Assembly: GCA_019310535.1 (NCBI GenBank)
Contig: JAFDED010000008.1
Span: 1-64,000 of the forward strand
Source: Deltaproteobacteria bacterium
Lineage (GTDB): Bacteria; Desulfobacterota; JAFDED01
Direction: 5' to 3'
DNA length: 64,000 nucleotides
In this document: positions 9,543 to 17,398 of the stretch, in pieces
How positions within the stretch are numbered: position 1 is the first letter of the stretch
How the letters are laid out: the number at the start of each line of letters is the position of its first letter
Translations under genes and position numbers: made by a program
Notes under the pieces: generated by a model
Told to the model about the DNA's origin: nothing
Seen by the model: the letters and a program-made list of their open reading frames with translations, nothing else
Databases searched by the model: none

Positions 9543-9898
9543 TAGAATTATCTACTTTGATCAGCAACATATTGATCAGCGATATTACAGTCACCTTGCC
9601 GCCAACAATAGATGAAAGATGTTGTTGGGGTAGCCCGGACGACTTGTCGTCCGGGTCGCGAAGCGACAAGATGTTTTGCCCGGTGCACCCCGCGCCCGGG
9701 AACCATTAAACGAGCCATGTACTGCCTCTTGCTGCTGCACAGCCCAAATAATAAATTGTCCGGGCCACCCGTTATGGAACCTGAATGCCGGTAAGGTTTG
9801 GCCGGTATTGAATCACAGCGTTCGGTCCAATGGTTAAGCAATAAGAATTTAATAAAAATCATTAAAGTTTTATTTGCTGACCTGATAGGATAATCCTA
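9543..9898 (+). repeat. MITE-like repeat, copy B (full length)
   Basis: About 356 bp. Left end TAGAATTATCTACTTTGATC and right end CTGATAGGATAATCCTA are imperfect inverted repeats (left TAGAATTATC.. against right complement TAGGATTATCC.., both continuing to TCAGCAA). The flanks TTTACTTTT (9535-9543) and TTTAATTTT (9899-9907) match at 8 of 9 positions, suggesting a 9-bp target duplication. Inside are a perfect hairpin made of CCCGGACGAC and GTCGTCCGGG, and a second, decayed hairpin ending TTGTCCGGGCC. No transposase is encoded, so it would be non-autonomous. Confidence 0.85.
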
Positions 9899-9950
9899 TT
9901 TAATTTTAAGTAGAAAAGGAGTTAATCTAGAATCAAAACGATAAATTGTC

Positions 9951-11300
9951 CTATTTTTTCTTTGGCCTGATGTATCCCCATTCAACCAGGCGCCGATACG
10001 CATACTGCGCTTGTTTGCTTTTCGTGTCGACTTTGAGGTACCGAGAATATTCAGTTGCGGATTGCCGGATGCGCTGCATACCCTCCAGGGACAATCCTTT
10101 TAAAAATATGGTATTGGGATTGCCGGGCAACATTTTTTCATAGGTGCTGAATTCCGCATAAGCGGAACTAAAATCGTTTTTCTTGATTTTCGCCATTCCG
10201 CTGACATGGTACGCTTGCGCTTCTTTTGAATTCACCTGCTTGGCCTGCTCCGAATACCGCAGTGCCTCGTCATGGTTTTCCTGCGCCAGTTGACACTTCG
10301 CCATCATTACGAGTCCGGCATAATCACCCGGCGCTTGCTTCAGAGCCGCTCGGTATTGCCCCTCAGCATCGCGAAATTTCCGCTGCACCATGGCTCTTTC
10401 TCCGTTTTGCATCTTTTCGATGGCTCCCTTAATTCTACGGAGTTCTGCCGTGTGGTCCATAAAACGATCCCTGTTTAGGGGAAGTCTTTGCGCGAAACCG
10501 TACTGCGTTTTGGCTTTTTCAGTGGCGGTCCTATACCTCTCCTCGCTCATAGGGTGGGTGGCAAACATCTTTTCAATGGCGCCGGGTTTATGTTTTGAAA
10601 TGCCTCTGAGCACATCCATAAGCCCGACCATTCCCTCCGGGCTATGGCCGCCACGCACCATATATTCTATTCCCAGCGAATCAGCTTCGCGCTCGTCATC
10701 TCTGCTGTAACTGGCAAGCAGCATGCCCGCTCCCACGCCCCCCAGCCCGGCAGCCAAGGGGGCGAGCCTTTCATTTTCCGACTGGGCATACGCCGTAACC
10801 CCGGCAACGGCTAATGACGCTAATATCGTCTTGGACATACGTGCAGCTGTATGCCGCGCATTTACATGGCCGATTTCATGACCCAGCAACCCAGCCAACT
10901 CCGCTTCATTATTGAGGGCAAGAAGAATGCCCCTGGTAGCGGCAATGCTGCCTCCCGGAAACGCATACGCATTAACATACGTCGCATTCACCCCCCGGAA
11001 TGAATACGGCATATGGGGACGGTGACTCAGTTCCGCCATCTTTTTGCCGGTTTGTTGTATATAATTATTTAGGGATTCATCACTGAGAACTCCATAATCT
11101 GAGGAAAATTGATGAGGCGAATTTCGTTTATCAATTTTAATTTCTTGATCTTCCGACATCAGCATGAATTGCTTTTCGCCGGTAACGGGATTGACGGCAC
11201 AGCCCATTATGACGCCCGCGAAAGACAATGACGTCACCCATAAAAAATTCCGGCGAGTCATACCTTGCTGTCCAACATGTTCAGCAAAATTACTTCGCAT
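9951..11300 (-). CDS. Periplasmic M48-family metalloprotease with TPR domain
   Basis: Zinc metallopeptidase resembling BepA, which acts on misassembled outer-membrane proteins. The HExxH motif lies in LLGHEIGHVNARH (about residue 130), with a downstream EREADSLGIEY segment supplying the third ligand. The C-terminal ~150 residues are TPR-like helices (AEGQYRAALKQAPGDY, EALRYSEQAKQ). The start chosen is the ATG at 11300, which has AAGGAGGAG just upstream; this gives 449 residues. The N-terminus holds TRRNFLW and a hydrophobic run ending VIMGC, that is, a twin-arginine-like lipoprotein signal, so the enzyme is probably membrane-tethered in the envelope. A DUF1318 lipoprotein gene precedes it on the same strand. 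Confidence 0.9.
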   Translation of the reverse strand: MRSNFAEHVGQQGMTRRNFLWVTSLSFAGVIMGCAVNPVTGEKQFMLMSEDQEIKIDKRNSPHQFSSDYGVLSDESLNNYIQQTGKKMAELSHRPHMPYSFRGVNATYVNAYAFPGGSIAATRGILLALNNEAELAGLLGHEIGHVNARHTAARMSKTILASLAVAGVTAYAQSENERLAPLAAGLGGVGAGMLLASYSRDDEREADSLGIEYMVRGGHSPEGMVGLMDVLRGISKHKPGAIEKMFATHPMSEERYRTATEKAKTQYGFAQRLPLNRDRFMDHTAELRRIKGAIEKMQNGERAMVQRKFRDAEGQYRAALKQAPGDYAGLVMMAKCQLAQENHDEALRYSEQAKQVNSKEAQAYHVSGMAKIKKNDFSSAYAEFSTYEKMLPGNPNTIFLKGLSLEGMQRIRQSATEYSRYLKVDTKSKQAQYAYRRLVEWGYIRPKKK

Positions 11301-11533
11301 GATCTCCTCCTTTCCATCACGGTTCCTTTCCAGATTATACCATTTCATCCGAATTGGGTGATGGATTTGAAAGTCCCGAAAGGAGATGTGAAGCTATTAA
11401 CCGGATTTTCCCAATGGGATAAAAAGGACAAACACTCTGTGCTTTCTGTGTTTTGGTGATAAAACAAATCGGCGTTTATCAGATACCATCGCGATATCAG
11501 GGCTCATCAATAATTCGGTCACGCTCCAAACCG

Positions 11534-12085
11534 TCATCGGACTGACTTTTGCCATTCTTTGGAAAAAATCTCAGCAATTTTGTTGATCTGACTCGGATCT
11601 ATTTTTAAGGCCTTGGCGACTTCTTGATACAACCTCTTTCGATCTTTATTTTCGGCGTCAACAAGGTTTTTCAGGTCTCTTTTCCCCTTGAGTCCTAATC
11701 CTTGAGTGTTTCCGAGGCTGACATAACCGTCGTCGCCCTCTTTAAGCATCCTTTTTTGGTAATAGGGTTTCATCAGGTTGTAGCGTCCCTTCATCTTTTC
11801 CTTCAGAGCGCGAATTGTGGGATTGGAAACCGTGGCAGCATCCTCAGCCCATGCAACAGAAGAGGGTGATAGTACCAAAAAAGTTTTGCGTAAGAGGGAA
11901 TTCTTTTCATTCTTGAGGGACTTTTCTTCATTACCGCTCTTTTCCCCTCTGATGTCATTGACTATCTCTCCGGCAGCGGATTTAACTTTTTCCGCCGGAA
12001 AGTAAATGTTGATCGTGACGCAGGCAAATAAGAACACGAAAATCAATAAAGTCGCCATCCATAAAGGGTTCCGGTAAAATTTCAT
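11534..12085 (-). CDS. DUF1318 (YdbL-like) lipoprotein
   Basis: 183 residues. The signal MKFYRNPLWMATLLIFVFLF ends in a lipobox with Cys22 (LFACVT). Directly after it comes INIYFPAEKVKSAAGEIVND, the hallmark opening of DUF1318/YdbL proteins, and the C-terminal half (KGRYNLMKPYYQKRMLKEG, VDAENKDRKRLYQEVAKAL) is the rest of that domain. YdbL is linked in E. coli to YnbE and the AsmA-like YdbH in outer-membrane lipid homeostasis; neither partner is seen here. A 60-residue Ser/Glu/Lys-rich insert separates the two parts. AGGAGG precedes the ATG. The M48 protease gene follows 233 bp downstream, so co-transcription is possible. Confidence 0.85.
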   Translation of the reverse strand: MKFYRNPLWMATLLIFVFLFACVTINIYFPAEKVKSAAGEIVNDIRGEKSGNEEKSLKNEKNSLLRKTFLVLSPSSVAWAEDAATVSNPTIRALKEKMKGRYNLMKPYYQKRMLKEGDDGYVSLGNTQGLGLKGKRDLKNLVDAENKDRKRLYQEVAKALKIDPSQINKIAEIFSKEWQKSVR

Positions 12086-12281
12086 TTTGCCCTCCTGATA
12101 AGGTTAAAGTTAGCCGGGTTTTCTGCGATTAGAACGTGCATGAATCACAGATTCCGAGGTTATAGATTCCCGCAAAATTACGGGACAAAAAGGAACCAGG
12201 AAAATATAATTTGCTGTCCAATCGTCTCATCGACCCACCTTCTCCGCTTATTTTGGGACGATCGATAAATTCAATACTTTA

Positions 12282-12575
12282 TAGGATTATCCTATTAGGT
12301 CAGCAAATAAAACTTTAATTGCTTGATTTTTATTAAATTCTTATTGCTTAACTCTTGGACCGAACGCTGCGATTCAATATCGGCCAAACTTTAATGGCAT
12401 TCAGGTTCCATGAGGGGTGGCCCAGACAATGTGTTGTCTGGGCTGTGCAGCAGCAAGAGTTAATGCCAATTCACAAATCCTCTAGAAAGCCCTGGCCGAC
12501 GAGAATGCCATGATGGTAAATCAACCCTCCTGTCGCTTCGCGACCCGGACGATAGGTCGTCCGGGCCACCCGTGG
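12282..12575 (-). repeat. MITE-like repeat, copy C (inverted, internally rearranged)
   Basis: Begins with TAGGATTATCCTATTAGGTC, the complement of the family's right end, and matches copies B and E in reverse up to the GGGCTGTGCAGCAGCAAGAG block (~12440). About 90 bases of unrelated sequence follow, then the first hairpin returns (GTCGCTTCGCGACCCGGACG to GTCCGGGCC, ~12531-12575). The left terminal repeat is not found. The second hairpin reads CCCAGACAA / TTGTCTGGG, a paired change from CCCGGACAA / TTGTCCGGG. Confidence 0.75.
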
Positions 12576-12926
12576 CATTATACACCCCGGTTGACCTTTA
12601 CACATAATGCCACAAATTCAGCAAAATGTCAAATGTTTTAATAAGATAAGCCATGTTCTCTTCCCGATGATTGCGCTAAGCGGGACAGGCCTGACAAGTT
12701 ATTTGTCCGGGCAGCTCAGCGCATAAGACAGTGGCAAGATACACGTCCACTCTTCAGTCCTGGTGAGTAAAGTCCTTTATGGAAACATGCAATCCAGTTG
12801 ATTCGTGTCGGTGATTATGCCTCAAGCAACATGCAACCTCGGGCCAGACTGAGGTTGACTGTCCCGGGTCGTGCTATTACAATGTATTAAAGGATTGGAG
12901 ATTATATACGAAATGTCGGGGCGGTT
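12576..12926. other. Intergenic region before the phosphoribosyltransferase
   Basis: No open reading frame of note. Contains a loose echo of the repeat family near 12690-12715 (GACAAGTTATTTGTCCGGGC) but no terminal repeat. No promoter that I would defend. Confidence 0.35.
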
Positions 12927-13610
12927 ATGAGAGCCAAAATCTTTGAAGACAGGGCGTTGCGGAATAAGCGCGGCGTGTTTCGGGACCGTGTTGAGGCCGG
13001 GAGCATGCTCGGCCTTATGCTTTCAACAGCGTACAAAAACGCTCATGATAGTATAGTTCTTGCCATCCCGGCAGGCGGTGCTCCCGTGGGCCTTGAGATA
13101 CGCAGGCAATTGAACATTCCCTTAGATCTCATCATCGTCAGGAAAATCCCCATCCCCGGCAACCCTGAGACCGGCTTTGGGGCGGTGGCGCTGGAAGGGA
13201 GTGTCTATTTGAACCAAGAGATCCTCTCGCGTCTCCTGCTCACCCGTTCCCAGATTGAAGGGCACATTGCGCTGGTCAGAAAGGATCTGGAGAACAGAAA
13301 CCTACGGCTCAGAGATGGACGGCCTTTTCCCGATCTAACCGGCAAGACGGTGATTCTGGTAGATGACGGCCTGGCTTCGGGATATACCATGATGGCCTCA
13401 ATACATATGGTGAGGGATAAGGGGGCCCGGAAAATCGCGGTCGCTGTTCCCACCGCGCCCCTGAGATCTATTGAAACCATCGAATCCCTTGTGGAGGAGA
13501 TCTATTGCGCCAACGTCAGGGTGGTGTCTTCCTTCGCCGTGGCCGAAGCGTATAAGTACTGGTATGACCTCTGCCTGGAGGAGGTTCTGGAATTACTCCA
13601 TGAACTATAA
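12927..13610 (+). CDS. Type I phosphoribosyltransferase-family protein
   Basis: A 227-residue cytosolic protein. The PRPP-binding motif of type I phosphoribosyltransferases is clear: VILVDDGLASGYTMMASI (about residues 141-158), two acidic residues followed by a small loop. N-terminal FEDRALRNKRGVFRDRVEAG and LAIPAGGAPVGLEIRR fit the branch of 'predicted phosphoribosyltransferases' (COG1926-like) often found near alpha/beta hydrolases or stress genes, whose substrates are unknown. No salvage-specific base-binding hood can be read from sequence. It is 86 bp upstream of a lipoprotein gene; co-transcription is possible. Confidence 0.88.
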   Translation: MRAKIFEDRALRNKRGVFRDRVEAGSMLGLMLSTAYKNAHDSIVLAIPAGGAPVGLEIRRQLNIPLDLIIVRKIPIPGNPETGFGAVALEGSVYLNQEILSRLLLTRSQIEGHIALVRKDLENRNLRLRDGRPFPDLTGKTVILVDDGLASGYTMMASIHMVRDKGARKIAVAVPTAPLRSIETIESLVEEIYCANVRVVSSFAVAEAYKYWYDLCLEEVLELLHEL

Positions 13611-13696
13611 AGGGTTAGGGCGTAATAAACTGATATGAAGTACACGATTGAACCGTGTATATATTAAAAAGCTAACTGTCCTCAAGGGGTTTCCCG

Positions 13697-14326
13697 ATGA
13701 AATCTTTTCATTTTACAACAAAAGCCGGAATGAGCATTCTGGCCGGTGCGCTTGTTATAGGTGCGCTGGGTATGGGGGGCTGCGGCAAGCGTGTCAGGGA
13801 CATCAAAGAACTCCCGGCGGAGCGCGCTGCCACTATCCGTGTGGAGGTCAACACCACTTCCCAGGGAAAGATCCTCCAGGAGGAAATTCGGAAAGGGGTG
13901 TGGAGGTTGTCACGCGGAGCCTCCAGAACGCGTCGCGTGGGGAAATACGAATGGTATCTTTGGATGGGGATAGATGACGCGATCTATCCGTTGATACCCA
14001 AAGGCCAGTCGTTTGTTACCAACGTGCCCCTGATACACGAAGGCGACACGGCCCGGCTGACCCGGGAGTATGCCGTTCCCACCGGCGAGCATCGATATTT
14101 GCTGGGGTTCGCCGGGATGAGACCCTTTGCGTACAGGAAAGGGCTTGGCCGCGGTGGCGATGATGACGGCGGCGACACGTTGGAGACGCGGCTGGGTGTG
14201 ACCTGGAAGCAGTGCTTCAAAGTCCGTCTAAAGGCGCGAGAGGTGATCACCGTGCGCGTAGACGATAGACGATACAGGTGTCTATCTGCCGAAAGGGGTC
14301 GAGGTCGTGCCGCTGTCAAATTGTAA
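13697..14326 (+). CDS. Hypothetical lipoprotein, C-terminus altered by a frameshift
   Basis: As read, 209 residues with a lipoprotein signal (MKSFHFTTKAGMSILAGALV.. ending GMGGC, Cys at about residue 31) and no domain I recognise. A 7-bp tandem duplication at 14261-14274 throws the frame: after VITVRVDD the protein runs into the low-complexity tail RRYRCLSAERGRGRAAVKL. Deleting one copy restores VDDTGVYLPKGVEVVPL and a further plausible segment (NQWLFGPLVKTVEPAKS) ending at a TGA at 14382-14384, for about 226 residues. The ancestral protein therefore probably ended near 14384. This is a recent mutation or a sequence error. It lies upstream of the cytochrome and rhodanese genes on the same strand. 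Confidence 0.65.
   Translation: MKSFHFTTKAGMSILAGALVIGALGMGGCGKRVRDIKELPAERAATIRVEVNTTSQGKILQEEIRKGVWRLSRGASRTRRVGKYEWYLWMGIDDAIYPLIPKGQSFVTNVPLIHEGDTARLTREYAVPTGEHRYLLGFAGMRPFAYRKGLGRGGDDDGGDTLETRLGVTWKQCFKVRLKAREVITVRVDDRRYRCLSAERGRGRAAVKL
14261..14274 (+). repeat. 7-bp tandem duplication causing a frameshift
   Basis: GACGATA occurs twice back to back (14261-14267, 14268-14274). The duplication shifts the reading frame of the lipoprotein gene by one base; the alternate frame downstream stays open for about 36 codons with protein-like composition. Confidence 0.8.
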
Positions 14327-14384
14327 TCAATGGCTGTTCGGCCCGTTGGTGAAAACCGTAGAACCTGCAAAATCCCTGTCGTGA

Positions 14385-14586
14385 CGCGAATCTGCGGGAA
14401 AACAGAGAGTGAGTCGGCGTGGCTCCGCTCTTGCCGCAGCGAACCACTTTACAACCGCTTCTAAACCTGAAGTATTTGCCGCCATATGACGGAAGGCGGC
14501 ATGTCATGCCCCCTTAAGGGCGCTCATGCCCTTGGTTGACACCATCCGAACGCTCCTCTGTGCTTGCGATCATGTAATATTTTTCA
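14385..14586. other. Intergenic region before the cytochrome gene
   Basis: Together with 14617-14797 this forms a ~410-bp space. Apart from the promoter-like hexamers at 14587-14616 I see no gene or clear secondary structure. Confidence 0.35.
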
Positions 14587-14616
14587 TTGACAAACCTAAT
14601 TAAAAATTCATACAAT
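14587..14616 (+). promoter_or_regulatory. Candidate sigma-70 promoter for the cytochrome-rhodanese genes
   Basis: TTGACA (14587-14592) and TACAAT (14611-14616) are separated by 18 bases, a good sigma-70 arrangement in an AT-rich patch. It lies about 180 bp before the cytochrome start, leaving a long leader. Sequence match only. Confidence 0.4.
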
Positions 14617-14797
14617 CCTCTTGTCGGAAATCATTTTTTTTAGTAAACTGGTTTTCCGATAACCATAGCATCCACAGATACGTGGCAATGAACTTCCGGT
14701 GCCCCTGAATTGCCTGAAATACCGGATGGCGAGCCGGCCGGTTGAGAGCGATGGTCAAGGGCGGGAGGTATGGAGTTGAACAGGATGGAGGGTATTC

Positions 14798-16126
14798 ATG
14801 AAGAAGCGGTTGTTATTGGTCTCACTGTTGGGCGTGGCGGCTGTTTTCGCCCTAACTGGCATCTCTTTCGGGGCGGTCTCTGAATCCGGTTGCGTCACGT
14901 GCCACACCGACGCCGAGAAATTGAAGTCCATTACCGATAAATTGCCCAAAAAGGAGAAATCGGCCGAGACCGCGGGCTCTGGCTGAGGCGGCGAAGTGGC
15001 TCCGGTGGAGCCATGGAAAAAGGTCCTGGTGGATCGGGCGTTTCTGGAAACCGACCACGGCGAGATTTCATGCCGGAACTGCCACAAAGGCGATGAAACC
15101 GCCTCAGATATGGCCGACGCCCACAAGGAATTGACGCCGGATCCCACCTATCCCGACGCAACCACGGCCTGTGCGGAATGCCATGAGGACATCAGCGAAC
15201 CGGCCAAAGTCTCCCTTCATTATACCCTGGCTACCTATAAACCCATGATCCATGCAAGATCATCGCAGAACCCCGCTGTTCTCGCAAAAATCAGTGCGGC
15301 CATGGAAAATCATTGTTATACCTGCCACAGCAGTTGCGGCCAGTGCCACGTGAGCCGCCCGAATTCGGTGGACGGAGGGTTGGTGGCGGGCCATAAGTTC
15401 ATCAAAAAACCCAGCATGACCGAACAGTGCACCGCCTGCCACGGAAGTCGCATCGGAAACGAATATCTGGGCAAGACCGGGCTGGGAGACGTCCATTACA
15501 CCAGAAAGAGTATGGATTGCATGGCGTGCCATGGAGCTGAGGAGATCCACGGCGACGGCAAGACGGGACATCGCGACCGCTACCAGGCGGCCGGTCTGCC
15601 AGCGTGCAAGGATTGCCATCCCTCCGACGGCGGCATCGAGCAGCACACCATTCATGGGGATACGATCCAGTGTCAGGTGTGCCATTCCCAGCCTTACGCC
15701 AATTGCTTCGCCTGCCACGTGGGGAAGGACAGCAAGGGTCTTGTCTATTTCAAAAACCTCAAGGAGGCCGAAACTTTGAAGATCGGCCTGAATCCTTATC
15801 GGGACAAAGACCGACCATACAAGTGGGTGCTGCTGAGACGGGTGCCCGTGGCGCCGGAGACTTTTGGTTACTATGTCAAGGACGCCATGACAAACTTCGA
15901 TGCATTGCCCACCTGGAAGTATACCTCACCCCACAACATCCAGCGCAGAACGTCCCGGAACCGCAAATGCGACAACTGTCACGGGAACACCAGACTCTTT
16001 CTCACGGAAAAAGACGTGGAGCGGCCGAAGGCCAACAGCAAGGTCCTCGTCCCGGCCGATCAGATCCCGAAGCAAATCGGCAAACCCGGGGAGAAAAAGA
16101 AAAAGAAGAGGAAGGGTTACTTCTGA
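14798..16126 (+). CDS. Multiheme cytochrome c, probable selenoprotein (in-frame TGA read as Sec)
   Basis: Reads as one 442-residue protein if the TGA at 14984-14986 is decoded as selenocysteine (residue 63). The first 62 codons give a signal peptide (MKKRLLLVSLLGVAAVFALT, cleavage near GISFGA) and the first heme site CVTCH (32-36). The same frame continues after the TGA with 10 more CXXCH motifs: CRNCH, CAECH, CYTCH, CGQCH, CTACH, CMACH, CKDCH, CQVCH, CFACH, CDNCH. The downstream part has no signal peptide, so alone it could not be exported for heme attachment, which supports a single protein. Ten bases after the TGA is a 17-nt hairpin with the geometry of a bacterial SECIS. The C-terminus is very basic (KKKKKRKG). 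A periplasmic electron-transfer role is expected. From memory, Geobacter ext (selenite/tellurite-linked) loci pair a similar split cytochrome with a rhodanese. A nonsense mutation or sequencing error remains possible. Confidence 0.7.
14984..15013 (+). promoter_or_regulatory. Candidate bacterial SECIS element with its UGA codon
   Basis: TGA at 14984-14986, a 10-base spacer, then TGGCTCC (14997-15003), loop GGT (15004-15006) and GGAGCCA (15007-15013): a perfect 7-bp stem with a 3-base loop starting in G. The loop begins 17 bases after the TGA, and the 17-nt size and spacing resemble the minimal E. coli fdhF SECIS (11-nt spacer, 17-nt hairpin with GGU in the loop). A hairpin in a GC-rich coding sequence can arise by chance, so this needs comparison with homologues. 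Confidence 0.6.
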
Positions 16127-16237
16127 TAAAAATGTCCGTCTTGTACTGACTCATCGATGAGCAATGCCCATTTTTTACCATGTGTTCCTGGTACACGACG
16201 GGAACCAAAATCATACAGGTTGAGGAGGATACTACTA

Positions 16238-17155
16238 ATGAAGCGAACAAAGTATGTCGGACCTGCGGCCATAGTGCTGATAGCGTGGATGGCGTTTGCC
16301 CTGACGTCCACTGCCGGAGCGGAAGTGGTTTATCCGAAGCTCCTGATCAAGGCCGAAGTTCTTGCCGAATCCCTGGAGGCGCCAAACCTAAGAATCGTGG
16401 ACTGCAGGAGAAAGGTGGAGGACTACCAGATGGGGCATATCCCAGGGGCTGTGTTTCTGAACGTATTCGGGAAACTTCGGACCACGAGCCCTTCCGGGGT
16501 TATCGGTGTGCGCCGTATGCTGGAAGAACAGGAGGAAGTTTTCGGACGGACCCTGGGAATCACTTCTGAGACAATGGTCGTCCTCTATGACGACACCGGC
16601 TGGGACGCCACCAGGTTGTTCTGGGAACTGAGCTACGCGGGGCACGAGAAAGTTGCCATTTTGTACGGCGGATGGCCCGAGTGGCAAAAGAAGGGACTGC
16701 CCGTCTCCACCGAGACCCCCGGCATCAAGCCCCAGGTTTTTATCAGCCGGCCGAACCCCGAGATCCTTGCCACCACGGGGTACGTTTTGGCCAACCTGTC
16801 CAACCCGAAAGTGGCCCTCCTGGACTGCCGCCCGCCCGAGCAGTTCGTCGGGACCAAAAAGCACCCCAAGGCGGCCGTTGCCGGGCGCATTCCCGGAGCG
16901 GTAAATGTGTTCACCCTTACAAATTGGGAAAACAAAACCTACCTCAAGCCTCCCGATGAGCTGGAGGAAGTGTTCGAGGATAAAGGCATCACACGGGATA
17001 AGATCATTGTCAACTACTGCAACACGGGGTACCTTGCCTCCAACACGTATTTCGTCTTGAAAGTCCTGGGATATCCCAACGTGAAGATGTACGATTTCTC
17101 CTGGGTCGAATGGTCCGGAAAGGATTACCTCCCCAAGACAGTACAAATCAAGTAG
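16238..17155 (+). CDS. Periplasmic tandem rhodanese (sulfurtransferase)
   Basis: A 305-residue protein from the ATG at 16238, which has AGGAGG 10 bases upstream; a frame opening further upstream at 16157 adds only low-value residues. Signal peptide MKRTKYVGPAAIVLIAWMAF with cleavage near AGAE. Two rhodanese domains follow. The first (about residues 40-150) has YDDTGWDATRLFW at the active loop, with no cysteine, so it is catalytically silent. The second (about 175-300) has NYCNTGYLASN, a cysteine loop able to carry persulfide or perselenide. This silent/active tandem layout is that of thiosulfate:cyanide sulfurtransferases. It sits 111 bp after the multiheme cytochrome, and the pair recalls the cytochrome/rhodanese combination of Geobacter ext genes (from memory). 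The physiological donor and acceptor are unknown. Confidence 0.88.
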   Translation: MKRTKYVGPAAIVLIAWMAFALTSTAGAEVVYPKLLIKAEVLAESLEAPNLRIVDCRRKVEDYQMGHIPGAVFLNVFGKLRTTSPSGVIGVRRMLEEQEEVFGRTLGITSETMVVLYDDTGWDATRLFWELSYAGHEKVAILYGGWPEWQKKGLPVSTETPGIKPQVFISRPNPEILATTGYVLANLSNPKVALLDCRPPEQFVGTKKHPKAAVAGRIPGAVNVFTLTNWENKTYLKPPDELEEVFEDKGITRDKIIVNYCNTGYLASNTYFVLKVLGYPNVKMYDFSWVEWSGKDYLPKTVQIK

Positions 17156-17228
17156 CATGCAAAGTGTTAACCGGGATTGGGGATGAGGACTCTTCTCCGG
17201 CCTTTATAGTTGTATATGTATATTTGAC

Positions 17229-17249
17229 GGGCGGGGATAAATCCCGCCC
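17229..17249. terminator. Hairpin between rhodanese and kinase genes
   Basis: GGGCGGG and CCCGCCC form a 7-bp GC stem around GATAAAT. There is no T tract, but it lies between two convergent genes (rhodanese on plus, kinase on minus), where a bidirectional terminator would be expected. Confidence 0.35.
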
Positions 17250-17398
17250 ACACTTACAATCTGCCGGATGCCGAAGGGTGGGTTGTGCCCGCCGAAATCT
17301 TTCAGGGCCGGTACAATTGGGTTATGTATGGTGGGCAAAATCCACGAGACGTGCCTCATTGCCACCCGGTCGCCGAGACGTAAAAATCGCTTTGTTTG

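Noticed and set aside
9548-9862. 104-codon minus-strand frame
   Set aside because: It simply reads through repeat copy B; a similar frame appears in copy E by shared sequence, with no sign of coding selection.
14798-16126. Two separate genes: a 62-residue monoheme protein (14798-14986) and a 376-residue cytochrome starting at GTG 14996
   Set aside because: Both are in one frame, the second part lacks a signal peptide needed for heme attachment, and a SECIS-like hairpin follows the TGA.
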